A stretch of 36,810 bases of DNA from an uncultured Flavobacteriales bacterium (GTDB taxonomy: Bacteria > Bacteroidota > Bacteroidia > UBA10329). Where the stretch lies: NCBI GenBank assembly GCA_937900875.1, contig CALCGD010000152.1, positions 1-36,810 on the forward strand, read 5' to 3'. Shown here one piece after another: positions 26,853-35,216 of the stretch. A program made the translations under genes and the position numbers. The first letter of the stretch is position 1. Each line of letters opens with the position of its first letter. The notes below the pieces were generated by a model. The model saw only the letters and a list, made by a program, of their open reading frames with translations, was not told the origin of the DNA and ran no database searches.

Positions 26853-28577
26853 TTAGTCCGAATCATTAAGAGTCTTCTCAGCTTTTTTGTAAGCTGGCGT
26901 AAGTTCTTGAACCCAAGAATTATCATACTCTGCAAGGACTCCCGATTGGTCCGCTTCTTCCTTGGTAATTTTCAAGTCAACATACTTGGCCATTACCTTG
27001 TAAGTCTTTGGCTTTAGGTTCTTGATTACTAGGAGAGCGGCATTCATTCCAGATTTAACAGCAATTGGAACGCCACCGCCTAATTCGGCCCAATGGCCAC
27101 CAAGCCATAGGTTTTTTACAGCCGTTTTATGTCCCGCAATTTTAGCTTGCATGTTGGCTTTTCCTGGACGAGCACCCATTAAGGAGCCATCACGGTTTCC
27201 GGTATAACGCCAGTGCGTAATTGGCGTGGCGATATCGCAGTATTCAATATGCGAACGAATTTCCTTGCCTAGTTTTTTCTCCACCCGGTCAATCAAAACA
27301 TCAGCAAACTCTTGTTTGAACTTCTTGTAAGCTTCTCCACGTTTCAGGTTTCCATTTTCGTCAACCTCCGTTTTCCACTTGTCATCTTGGTCAAAGCTGG
27401 CGTAGCAATAAATGGTCATCGTTCCTTTTCCTGCTGGCGCGAGAGAAGGGTCACGAAATGAAGGCGCTAGAATGCTTATTCCTGCTTTATGAGGGTCGCC
27501 TAGGTTGTGTTCGGTACGTTTTACATCATCTCGAACAATGAAAAGCATGGCATCATCCAATCCAAAATCCTCTACTGGGCAATCAATTCCTAAAGAAATT
27601 GTTACAGCTGAACTGTACAGTTGAGCATTGTGAAGTTTGTCTTTCACCTCTTTCGGAATGGCAGTTTCGGGAAGCATCTTTTCGTAAAGCGTTTCAACAT
27701 CACAGGCGGCTATAATATGCTTGGCTTTTACGCTAAACTTTTCGCCTTTCCGATTAAGTTGTATTCCGACAGCTTGACCATTTTCTAGTTCAACTTTCTC
27801 TACACGACATTGGTAATAGACATCGTTGCCCATTTTCTCAACCGCGTAATCCAACCATTCTGGGAAAACCTGACTTCCGCCTTTCGGTGGACTTTGATAA
27901 TCGCCATAATACGCCCAACCTATCGGAACTAAGCACGAAAGAAGCTCCTCCTCTGAGCCAAAAATTTTCAACATTTCGGGATCTTTGAAATAGCGTTGAA
28001 GCCCTTTTACCGTCCCTTCTGGACCAGTGAAACGAATGTGTTTTAGGAAGACGAGAGCAAATTTCAATCGGGTCATGTTGAAAACCATCATCTCCAATAG
28101 ACTCATGGTTTCTAATGATCGCGTGAAGGCTGGTAAGCTGTCAAACGCACTTCCAATTTGCTTTGCATCCTTGAAAAAGCGTTCAATCCCTTTTTTCTCG
28201 TGCGGAAAAAGTTTGATGAATTCTTCCTTTAAATCATCTGGCTTATCAGTAAGGAGGTAATCGTAATTATCGCCTTGGTAGCGTTTAATATTTGGCTGAG
28301 AAAGGGCTGTTGGATGATCGGTTCCAATAAAATCGAAAATGCGAGTAACAAGACCTTTTGGTCCGCATTGATTGAGCCAATGAATGGCGCTGTCAAATCG
28401 GAATTCCTTTCTCTTGAATCCAGCTAAGTAACCACCTGGTCGTGTATCCATTTCAAAAACACCAACAGAAAGTCCCGCTCGGCTGAGAAGAGCAGCAGAG
28501 GTTAATCCACTAATTCCCGCACCAATTACGATTACATCGTACTCAGGTTTGATAACCTTTTTTCGAACGAAACTCAA
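26853..28577 (-). CDS. CrtI/CrtISO-like FAD-dependent oxidoreductase
   Basis: 574 residues. Rossmann FAD motif VIVIGAGISGLTSAALLSRAG, then the phytoene-desaturase/carotenoid-isomerase pattern FEMDTRPGGYLAGFKRKEFRFDSAIHWL and the C-terminal NLWLGGHWAELGGGVPIAVKSGMNAA. The start is TTG at 28577, overlapping the upstream gene's TGA as TTGA; no in-frame ATG precedes the FAD motif. The family desaturates, isomerises or saturates conjugated polyenes. As the last gene of the pigment operon it probably acts on the aryl polyene chain, but the exact reaction is inference. It converges on tamL with only 2 bases between stops. Confidence 0.85.
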   Translation of the reverse strand: MSFVRKKVIKPEYDVIVIGAGISGLTSAALLSRAGLSVGVFEMDTRPGGYLAGFKRKEFRFDSAIHWLNQCGPKGLVTRIFDFIGTDHPTALSQPNIKRYQGDNYDYLLTDKPDDLKEEFIKLFPHEKKGIERFFKDAKQIGSAFDSLPAFTRSLETMSLLEMMVFNMTRLKFALVFLKHIRFTGPEGTVKGLQRYFKDPEMLKIFGSEEELLSCLVPIGWAYYGDYQSPPKGGSQVFPEWLDYAVEKMGNDVYYQCRVEKVELENGQAVGIQLNRKGEKFSVKAKHIIAACDVETLYEKMLPETAIPKEVKDKLHNAQLYSSAVTISLGIDCPVEDFGLDDAMLFIVRDDVKRTEHNLGDPHKAGISILAPSFRDPSLAPAGKGTMTIYCYASFDQDDKWKTEVDENGNLKRGEAYKKFKQEFADVLIDRVEKKLGKEIRSHIEYCDIATPITHWRYTGNRDGSLMGARPGKANMQAKIAGHKTAVKNLWLGGHWAELGGGVPIAVKSGMNAALLVIKNLKPKTYKVMAKYVDLKITKEEADQSGVLAEYDNSWVQELTPAYKKAEKTLNDSD

Positions 28578-29818
28578 TTTTTCATTTTTTCAATATCAAC
28601 CACTTGCGCCAAAGTGTTTATGATGGTTTTGTGCTTACGCACGAATGGATTTGTCTTATCCCAAACGTAGCCAGCAAGCACGGAAGTAAGCTGTTTTTTC
28701 ATCAACTGATTGATGTTTACATGGAAGAAAATCTTCTGCAAATCGCCCGAGTACCATTCTTTCACGTACGTTCTGAATACATCAATGCCGTATTCCAAAT
28801 GTTCAACGTATTCTTTTTGCCAATCTATCTTCTCTCCATTGAGTTCTCGTTCCACCAATTTTGCCGCTGTCAATCCACTTTCGGTTGCAAACGCAACTCC
28901 TGATGAAAAAACGGGGTCTAAGAATTCGGTTGTGTTTCCTGTAAGTACAAATCGGTCTCCAAAGAATTTTTCGGAAGAACGCATGTAATCCTTATGAACC
29001 TTTGGTTCCCAGAGATATTCGCGGTCTTTAAAACGTTCTTTGAACTTAATTGAACGATCAAACATGTTATTGAAAGCAGTAGTGACATCTGCACTTTCTT
29101 CTGCAAACTCTGAGAAATACTTTTTGTTCCCTACAAAACCTAGAGATGTATTTCCATTATGAAATGGAATTACCCATAGCCACAAATCCGTCTCTAAAAT
29201 CTCGAAAGAAATCTGAGTTGGATTTTCCCACTTATCTCTGGTGTCATCGTTCAGCTTAACATATGTAGCCATGTTGCTTGTTGGCGATATGTGCAAAGGA
29301 ATGTCAAGCATTTTGGTGAGCACACCGCCATAACCGCTACTGTCAATCACATATTTGCATCTGTATTCTTCTACGCCTTTCTGCGTGTCCACTTCAAATT
29401 TTACGCACTCTTTTGAGCCAAAATCGATCGATTTGAGCGTGCTCAAATACTTAATGTTTACACCTTTTTTCTCAGCTGCATCTGCTAAAGCTTTGTCAAA
29501 TTGGCGTCTAGGAACTTGCCAAGTCCAGGTCCAACCCTCTGTGAAATTATCGTCAAAAGAAATACGGAATTCCTTACCGTCTTTAATGAATAGTGCGCCT
29601 TCCTTCACCACAAAGTTTTGCTCTTCGAGCGCAGGCAGAAGACCAACTTCTTCAAAATGTGCCATACTTAACGGAAGCAGGCTTTCGCCAATTACGTAGC
29701 GCGGGAAACTTGTTTTCTCAACCACCAATACACTGTAGCCTTGATTTACCAAATAAGTAGATGCGACCGTGCCTGATGGACCAGCGCCAATTACCAATAC
29801 ATCAACTTCTTTTATCAT
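28574..29818 (-). CDS. FAD-dependent halogenase-like monooxygenase
   Basis: 414 residues. The FAD motif VLVIGAGPSGTVASTYLVNQG is followed by FPRYVIGESLLP, and W213-L-W-V-I-P218 matches the WxWxIP motif known from flavin-dependent halogenases. The end of the FAD-binding half has GNTTEFLDPVFSSGVAFATESG. It could be a halogenase or a related geranylgeranyl-reductase-like enzyme; the motif favours the halogenase side, and phenol-ring chlorination is a plausible job in a flexirubin cluster. It overlaps its neighbours on both sides by 4 bases (ATGA and TTGA), so it is strongly coupled. Confidence 0.8.
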   Translation of the reverse strand: MIKEVDVLVIGAGPSGTVASTYLVNQGYSVLVVEKTSFPRYVIGESLLPLSMAHFEEVGLLPALEEQNFVVKEGALFIKDGKEFRISFDDNFTEGWTWTWQVPRRQFDKALADAAEKKGVNIKYLSTLKSIDFGSKECVKFEVDTQKGVEEYRCKYVIDSSGYGGVLTKMLDIPLHISPTSNMATYVKLNDDTRDKWENPTQISFEILETDLWLWVIPFHNGNTSLGFVGNKKYFSEFAEESADVTTAFNNMFDRSIKFKERFKDREYLWEPKVHKDYMRSSEKFFGDRFVLTGNTTEFLDPVFSSGVAFATESGLTAAKLVERELNGEKIDWQKEYVEHLEYGIDVFRTYVKEWYSGDLQKIFFHVNINQLMKKQLTSVLAGYVWDKTNPFVRKHKTIINTLAQVVDIEKMKN

Positions 29819-31326
29819 ACCTGCTTTATTCTTTCAAGTAGTTTTTTCTTATCCAAAAACTGGCTACAAGTAACTACAGAGCTAATGGTAACGCCAAAAA
29901 TACCGTGCAAGTTTAAATACTGACCAGTTAGCCAAAGGTTAGAGATTTTAGTCTTCGGAGAGATGAAGTTTGTCAGTCCTTTCCTATAATCTTTTTCTGT
30001 TCCGTACATGTTGCCATCATCGCTGCCAATGTAGTCTCTAAAAGTAAGTGGAGTGGAAGCGTGTACGCTTTGAATATAATTTCTGATTTCGGGGAAACGC
30101 TTTTCTACCGCTTTTAGCACTTGCTCAGTCTTTTCTGACTTAAACTGTTCGTAATCCGAAGGACGTTCGCTCGGAGAGACAATGGAATTGTGGCTGTCTT
30201 TCCATTGTTCCACTTCGTCAAACCGCATGTATGTCATAATTGAAATTCCATCGGCATATTCTTCCGATTTAGAAGTAGCTGGTGTGCTCAGCATAAACTG
30301 TAAGGGCCATTCATCTTCCCCGTAATCGGGCTTTATCCATACATCATTTGTAGTATGATGATAAATGTTGTGGTTGAGGTATGAGAACGAGTTCGGCTTA
30401 CAAACGATATGAACGGTGAAACAGGAAAGCGTGTTTGAAACGCGCTGTAATCGATTGAAATACGATGGCTTAAAATGCTCCTTACCAATGACGTTTAAGA
30501 GAATCTTCGGCTGAATATTAGAGATGAAATTTTTACCACGATAAGTTGAACCGTCTGTAGTTGTAACTGAACTCAATTTGTCTTCTGATAAGTCAAACGC
30601 AATTACTTGCTTTCTTCGAAGTATGTCTCCGCCCTTTTCATGAATTGACTTTGCCAATTCTCGCGCAATTTGAGAACCACCATCAACGCAACGATACGCG
30701 CTCTGTATATAGCCATTCGTGACTAAAGCATGGATGTATAACGGACATTTATCTGCCGAACCAGCGTAAAGCAAATTAGACCCTGCGAGAACAGCGCGAA
30801 GCTTTTCATCGTCTGTAATTTGCTCAATGAATTGCTTGGCAGAAAGTTCTAGAATTGAATCGTCAGTATGGTCGAACTCTGATAATTCTAGCTGATCGAG
30901 CGGGAAAGTCTTTACTATTTCTTGTATGGTTTTTGAATACTTCCGAATGGCATTTACTTCCGCTGGAAAGTCGGCAATTAAGGTGTTTTCGAAATCGGTC
31001 CAAGAACTGGCGTGGTGAAATTTTGAACCATCGTCAAAGCTGATTTGGTCAAAGTTCTTCTCCATTTTTCGCCATTTCACAGATTCGGTCAGCCCGAAAT
31101 ATTTGAAGTAGGAGTGAAGCGCTTGACCTTTATCCAAGGCGGGTAGATAATGCACTCCTGTGTCAAAAACAGTTTTATCTCGACTGAAAACCTGCAATGA
31201 ACCGCCTAGTTGTTGGTTTTTCTCCAAAACGCAGACGCTATGGCCGTGGTCTGCAAGAATATAGGCGCATTGTAAACCGCCTAATCCGCTACCAATAATT
31301 ACAAAGTCGTACACCTTCTCAGCCAT
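29815..31326 (-). CDS. Phytoene dehydrogenase-like FAD-dependent oxidoreductase
   Basis: 503 residues from the ATG at 31326 (MAEKVYDFVIIGSGLGGLQC), which places the FAD motif near the N-terminus. The frame extends to a TTG at 31362 directly after the stop of the upstream gene, which would add 12 residues. Further CrtI-like features are VLEKNQQLGGSLQVFSRDKTVFDTGVHYLP, and at the C-terminus NLWLTGQYLNLHGIFGVTISSVVTC. It is a paralogue-type relative of the protein at 26853-28577, but diverged. It probably acts on a polyene or ring intermediate of the pigment pathway. Confidence 0.85.
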   Translation of the reverse strand: MAEKVYDFVIIGSGLGGLQCAYILADHGHSVCVLEKNQQLGGSLQVFSRDKTVFDTGVHYLPALDKGQALHSYFKYFGLTESVKWRKMEKNFDQISFDDGSKFHHASSWTDFENTLIADFPAEVNAIRKYSKTIQEIVKTFPLDQLELSEFDHTDDSILELSAKQFIEQITDDEKLRAVLAGSNLLYAGSADKCPLYIHALVTNGYIQSAYRCVDGGSQIARELAKSIHEKGGDILRRKQVIAFDLSEDKLSSVTTTDGSTYRGKNFISNIQPKILLNVIGKEHFKPSYFNRLQRVSNTLSCFTVHIVCKPNSFSYLNHNIYHHTTNDVWIKPDYGEDEWPLQFMLSTPATSKSEEYADGISIMTYMRFDEVEQWKDSHNSIVSPSERPSDYEQFKSEKTEQVLKAVEKRFPEIRNYIQSVHASTPLTFRDYIGSDDGNMYGTEKDYRKGLTNFISPKTKISNLWLTGQYLNLHGIFGVTISSVVTCSQFLDKKKLLERIKQV

Positions 31327-31362
31327 TCGGCTGCGAAGTTCGCATTCGTAATAAAACTTCAA

Positions 31363-34300
31363 CTACGCTGATTTACGCAAGATGTAGGTGACGTTAGAGC
31401 TTGATTTGTTCTCAAGTCGTTCCAAATCCAATTCGAATTTCTTCGCGAACGAAACCACTCGCTCCTCTGGTAGGAACTCTAAATCGTGTTCAGTCTTATT
31501 AAAACCAAAGATTTTGGTGCTGAATACTTCCGTCATTTTAGTTACTCCGTGCTTTTTCTTCTCATCTTCAATTCCATCTCTGATAATGATGGTTCCGCAT
31601 GGCAGAAGCTTTTCCGCACACCTTTCTAATAATGCTTTTTGGTCAGCGGCAGGGAAATAATGAAGTACATCTTTGATGATGAAGCAGACAGCTTCTTCAG
31701 GTTCAAATTTGGTTAAATCGGCTTGTTCGAATTCAATATTACCAACTGCGTAGTGCGTGTTTGAGGCAAGTTGAATTTTCTCCTGGTCATAATCCAAACC
31801 GATTACGTGCCTATCGTATGATTGCATGGCAAGCATGTGAGTGAGGTACCCGTACCCACAACCTAAATCATAGACCTTTCCTTCTCGCGGAACCCGCGAA
31901 ATGATTTCATCAAAGTTCTTTTCAAGAATCAACTTGATGCGGACATACCATTCGAGAACGGGGCCTTTGTAAGAGTAAAGTCTCTGAACTTTATCATGGA
32001 AATAATCGCCATCCTCCTGTTCAATTCTGATTTTTTCAAACTCAGATTTGAAGTGTTTTGAAATTGCCTTCGTGCGTTCCCGATATCCAGTACCAAACTC
32101 CGTTGAATCGGGAGTAATACGGTCAAGATATTTGAGTGTAACTCTTCCGTATTGCACCGAGAAGTCCCCCTTTCTTAATACATGATGCAGACCATGAATT
32201 ACAACGGGAAGAATATCTAGGTTTAGCTGCTCGGCCAGGTAGAAAGCTCCTTTTTTGAACCTTCCAATGCGCCCGTCTGTGGTTCGTGTTCCTTCTGGGA
32301 AAACGAGAATTGAGTATCCTTCATCAACTTTCTTTTTGATTTTCTCAAGATCCCACGAAGTTTCGTCTTTCGCATGAATGTATTCGGCAAATCGAATGAA
32401 AGCCCCGAAAAGCGGTGAATTCCAAACCCAGTCATTGGTTACCAGGAGCAATTTATTGCTGCTTCCAATCAGCATCATTAGATCTACGAACGAAGCATGG
32501 TTTGCAATCAATATAGCTGGTTTGTTCAAAGGGTCTTTGTTCAACCAACGAACCGGAACATGAAACATCGTGCGCCAGTCGGAATCAATCAGCAAACTAA
32601 TGCACGTCATCATTATCCGTTGTTTTCTCCCTTTTGAGATTGGAAGAATCATCACCACGAGAAGAATGGCGGTTAGAATAACACAACCTATTAAGAACCA
32701 ACCGAAGGCTAATCCTGCCCGCAGAAAATCGCGCAATTCAAGAGGGGAGAAGCCACGTTTTCTTCTGCTGTCAATCAGAATATCGTAAAGCAGGGGCTGA
32801 AGAGTTAGTGAAGCAATTACCACGCAGACCATACCTGTAACCGATAGTACCGCAATAGAATGTAAAGCTGGATGTTTTGAGAAGATGAGCACGCCCGTTC
32901 CAATAATGGTTGTTATAGCGGAAAGAATAATGGAACTTCGGTACGATTTGAGCTTGTCAACTCCGTATTTGTATCGACTCAAAATACCGTCAGAAACAAA
33001 GATGGAATAGTCGTCTCCCAATCCGAAAATGAAGGTGGTAACCACCACGTTTATCATGTTGAATTTAATCTCGAATAATCCGCAAATTCCAAGAATCCAA
33101 ACCCAACTTACCGCCATTGGTAAGAAGGTGACTAAGGCCAGCTCCAATCTCCCGTATGTGAGAAGGAGCACCACAAATACAAGTAGAGAAGAGAGAATTA
33201 GAATGAAGTTTAGGTCTTCGCTAACCGTGTTGACTAGATCATGAGCCAGCGAGCTCCTTGCAACTGTTTCTAGCCCATCAATTTTACCAACCTTTTCTGT
33301 GAATGACTCTCTGTTATCCTTAAGTAAATTGACCGTTGATACTACATTGAATCCATCATCTCCTTTAAAAATGAACTCGCTGTAAACAGGGTCATTCAAC
33401 AAAAAGTCTTGATAAAAGGATTCATCAGCAACTACATATTCCCGAAATAAATGGTCGTATACCTGAAGGAATTGAGATTGAAACCCAAGTTCAGCTCCGG
33501 TTGAAATCAATTCGGATTTCAACCCTTGTCCTAATTCAGTTACGTGCTTGTTCCAAGCAGAAACGCTCTGTTTTATTTGATTTGGCGTAAGCACAACATC
33601 CGTCAAAATGGTTGAGCGAATACTTGTGTCGTTAAGTGCTGTTTTGAGATTGGAACTTTTGAAAATAGCCTCGCTCAAATTAGAATCTGAAGACAAAACG
33701 AACAGACTTTCTCGGTTGCTATCTCCTACAATAATGTCTTGCGCTTTTTGAAGATGTTCGGGGAAATAATTGATTTGGTTTAAATCGTTTTCAAACTGCA
33801 CCTCGTCCGCATAATTCCACAGAAAAACGGTCGACCCAACCAAGCTTACAAACAGCAAAGCCTTCCATTTAAAAGGGGTAGGCTGAGAAGGTTTGGACTC
33901 TTTTTGAGGTCGGAATTTGGCAAAATGAGCCAAGTGTGGTAGCCCCAGCAGGGCAAAAAATGCCGTTCCTATTAAACTTAGCCCAGCGAAAGTTCCAAAG
34001 TCAGCAAGCACATCTGAACGCAATAAATTGAGACAGAAAAATGCTGCCACAGTTGTAGCGCAGCCCAACAACATTGGCGAACTGATTTCTTTTAATGTGT
34101 CTTCAATAGACCCAGTTTCGCGATAATGGTTGAAGAAATGAAAGCTATAATCAATTGCAATTCCGAGCACAATTGTGCCCACCGCTACCGATATGGCCGA
34201 TATGGATCCTTGCATTACGGTAATAACTGCTAGCGCAAATGTTAGTCCGAAAACAGCAGGCAAAAAGAACAGGATTGGGATTGTAATTCGCCTGAAATAG

Positions 34301-35154
34301 CCAATAAGCAAGAGCAGAATGGACACACCTGCCAGAATGCTAACTAGGCTGGTGTCTGCCTTAATTCGAGTAGCGTTCGCCACAGCAATTACGGGCCCTC
34401 CAAACAGAAGAATGTCTGTTTTTGAATGGGCTGTTTTAATGCTATCAATCGAAGTCTGTAATCCATGAACCAACAGAGAATTCTGCTCGGTTTCGGAAGG
34501 AGGATTGACAGGTTTAATTACCATTAAGAGATATTCTCCGTCAGGTGTAAACGTGTATCCGTCCACAATCTTAAAGGCGTTTCCTTCTTGTAGTTTATTT
34601 AAACGAGAAAGGATTGGAGCACCCAATTGCAAAGGGTCCTTCATCAAAAATTTCTTGGTGCCTAAGCTTTCGTAGCTCCTAAGTCGATTGAGAGTAGAAC
34701 TGAGGCGCGTTGCGATACCGTCATTGGACAAGTCAGTAAATAATGAGTCAACCTCATTGGCGGTAAGAAAATACGGGAGATTACGTAGGTAATTGCCATA
34801 GGCTTCTGCCATATTTGCCGCACCCGCAGAAAATTGAATGGACTTAATTAATCCAGTATCTAATTCGTTGCATTGCTCTAGAATTGTTTCTCCAACCGAA
34901 ACAAGTTCCTCGCTAGATGAGTTCGTTAATGGACCTATAGCAACAATAATATTCCCGGAAATGGAAGAATTACGGTACAGATTATCGTACTTTTTAAACT
35001 CCTCGGTACGCGGAAACGTTTTGGTAATGTCCTCTTCTACGTGCAAATGGCTTGCTTTCCATGCCATTATAACGAATGCCAATGCGAATCCAAATAGCCA
35101 TAACCATTTGAAATTTAGCGTTTTGAGATAAATAAACTGAAGTATCCGACCCAT
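31363..35154 (-). CDS. RND/MMPL exporter fused to PlsC-like acyltransferase and SAM methyltransferase
   Basis: 1263 residues from the ATG at 35154; the open frame goes back to a TTG at 35235 but no signal or homology supports that. The order is: RND exporter with two sets of membrane helices (about 1-800; charged positions D335 in GIAIDYSFHFF and D714-D715 in GLGDDYSIF); LPLAT/PlsC acyltransferase (about 860-1060; H886xxxxD891 in NHASFVD, E954 in FPEGTR); methyltransferase (about 1075-1263; DLGCGYG starting at D1096). It is an inner-membrane protein. Proposed role: methylation and esterification of the pigment coupled to export. First gene of the minus-strand operon. Confidence 0.9.
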   Translation of the reverse strand: MGRILQFIYLKTLNFKWLWLFGFALAFVIMAWKASHLHVEEDITKTFPRTEEFKKYDNLYRNSSISGNIIVAIGPLTNSSSEELVSVGETILEQCNELDTGLIKSIQFSAGAANMAEAYGNYLRNLPYFLTANEVDSLFTDLSNDGIATRLSSTLNRLRSYESLGTKKFLMKDPLQLGAPILSRLNKLQEGNAFKIVDGYTFTPDGEYLLMVIKPVNPPSETEQNSLLVHGLQTSIDSIKTAHSKTDILLFGGPVIAVANATRIKADTSLVSILAGVSILLLLIGYFRRITIPILFFLPAVFGLTFALAVITVMQGSISAISVAVGTIVLGIAIDYSFHFFNHYRETGSIEDTLKEISSPMLLGCATTVAAFFCLNLLRSDVLADFGTFAGLSLIGTAFFALLGLPHLAHFAKFRPQKESKPSQPTPFKWKALLFVSLVGSTVFLWNYADEVQFENDLNQINYFPEHLQKAQDIIVGDSNRESLFVLSSDSNLSEAIFKSSNLKTALNDTSIRSTILTDVVLTPNQIKQSVSAWNKHVTELGQGLKSELISTGAELGFQSQFLQVYDHLFREYVVADESFYQDFLLNDPVYSEFIFKGDDGFNVVSTVNLLKDNRESFTEKVGKIDGLETVARSSLAHDLVNTVSEDLNFILILSSLLVFVVLLLTYGRLELALVTFLPMAVSWVWILGICGLFEIKFNMINVVVTTFIFGLGDDYSIFVSDGILSRYKYGVDKLKSYRSSIILSAITTIIGTGVLIFSKHPALHSIAVLSVTGMVCVVIASLTLQPLLYDILIDSRRKRGFSPLELRDFLRAGLAFGWFLIGCVILTAILLVVMILPISKGRKQRIMMTCISLLIDSDWRTMFHVPVRWLNKDPLNKPAILIANHASFVDLMMLIGSSNKLLLVTNDWVWNSPLFGAFIRFAEYIHAKDETSWDLEKIKKKVDEGYSILVFPEGTRTTDGRIGRFKKGAFYLAEQLNLDILPVVIHGLHHVLRKGDFSVQYGRVTLKYLDRITPDSTEFGTGYRERTKAISKHFKSEFEKIRIEQEDGDYFHDKVQRLYSYKGPVLEWYVRIKLILEKNFDEIISRVPREGKVYDLGCGYGYLTHMLAMQSYDRHVIGLDYDQEKIQLASNTHYAVGNIEFEQADLTKFEPEEAVCFIIKDVLHYFPAADQKALLERCAEKLLPCGTIIIRDGIEDEKKKHGVTKMTEVFSTKIFGFNKTEHDLEFLPEERVVSFAKKFELDLERLENKSSSNVTYILRKSA

Positions 35155-35201
35155 TGAAAAAGAATGGTTGCTAATGATAGGAAACAAAATTGATTTAACA
35201 T

Positions 35202-35209
35202 TAAATTTG
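35202..35209 (+). promoter_or_regulatory. Putative -7 box (TAAATTTG) for the ammonia-lyase gene
   Basis: Exact TAnnTTTG match, 7 bases before the TTG start at 35217, so transcription would begin at about the start codon. It overlaps an AT-rich inverted repeat, TTTAA-CA-TTAAA (35194-35205). It lies in the 62-base divergent gap that must also serve the exporter-fusion operon on the other strand. No TTG at the ideal -33 distance. Confidence 0.45.
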
Positions 35210-35216
35210 CACCCCC

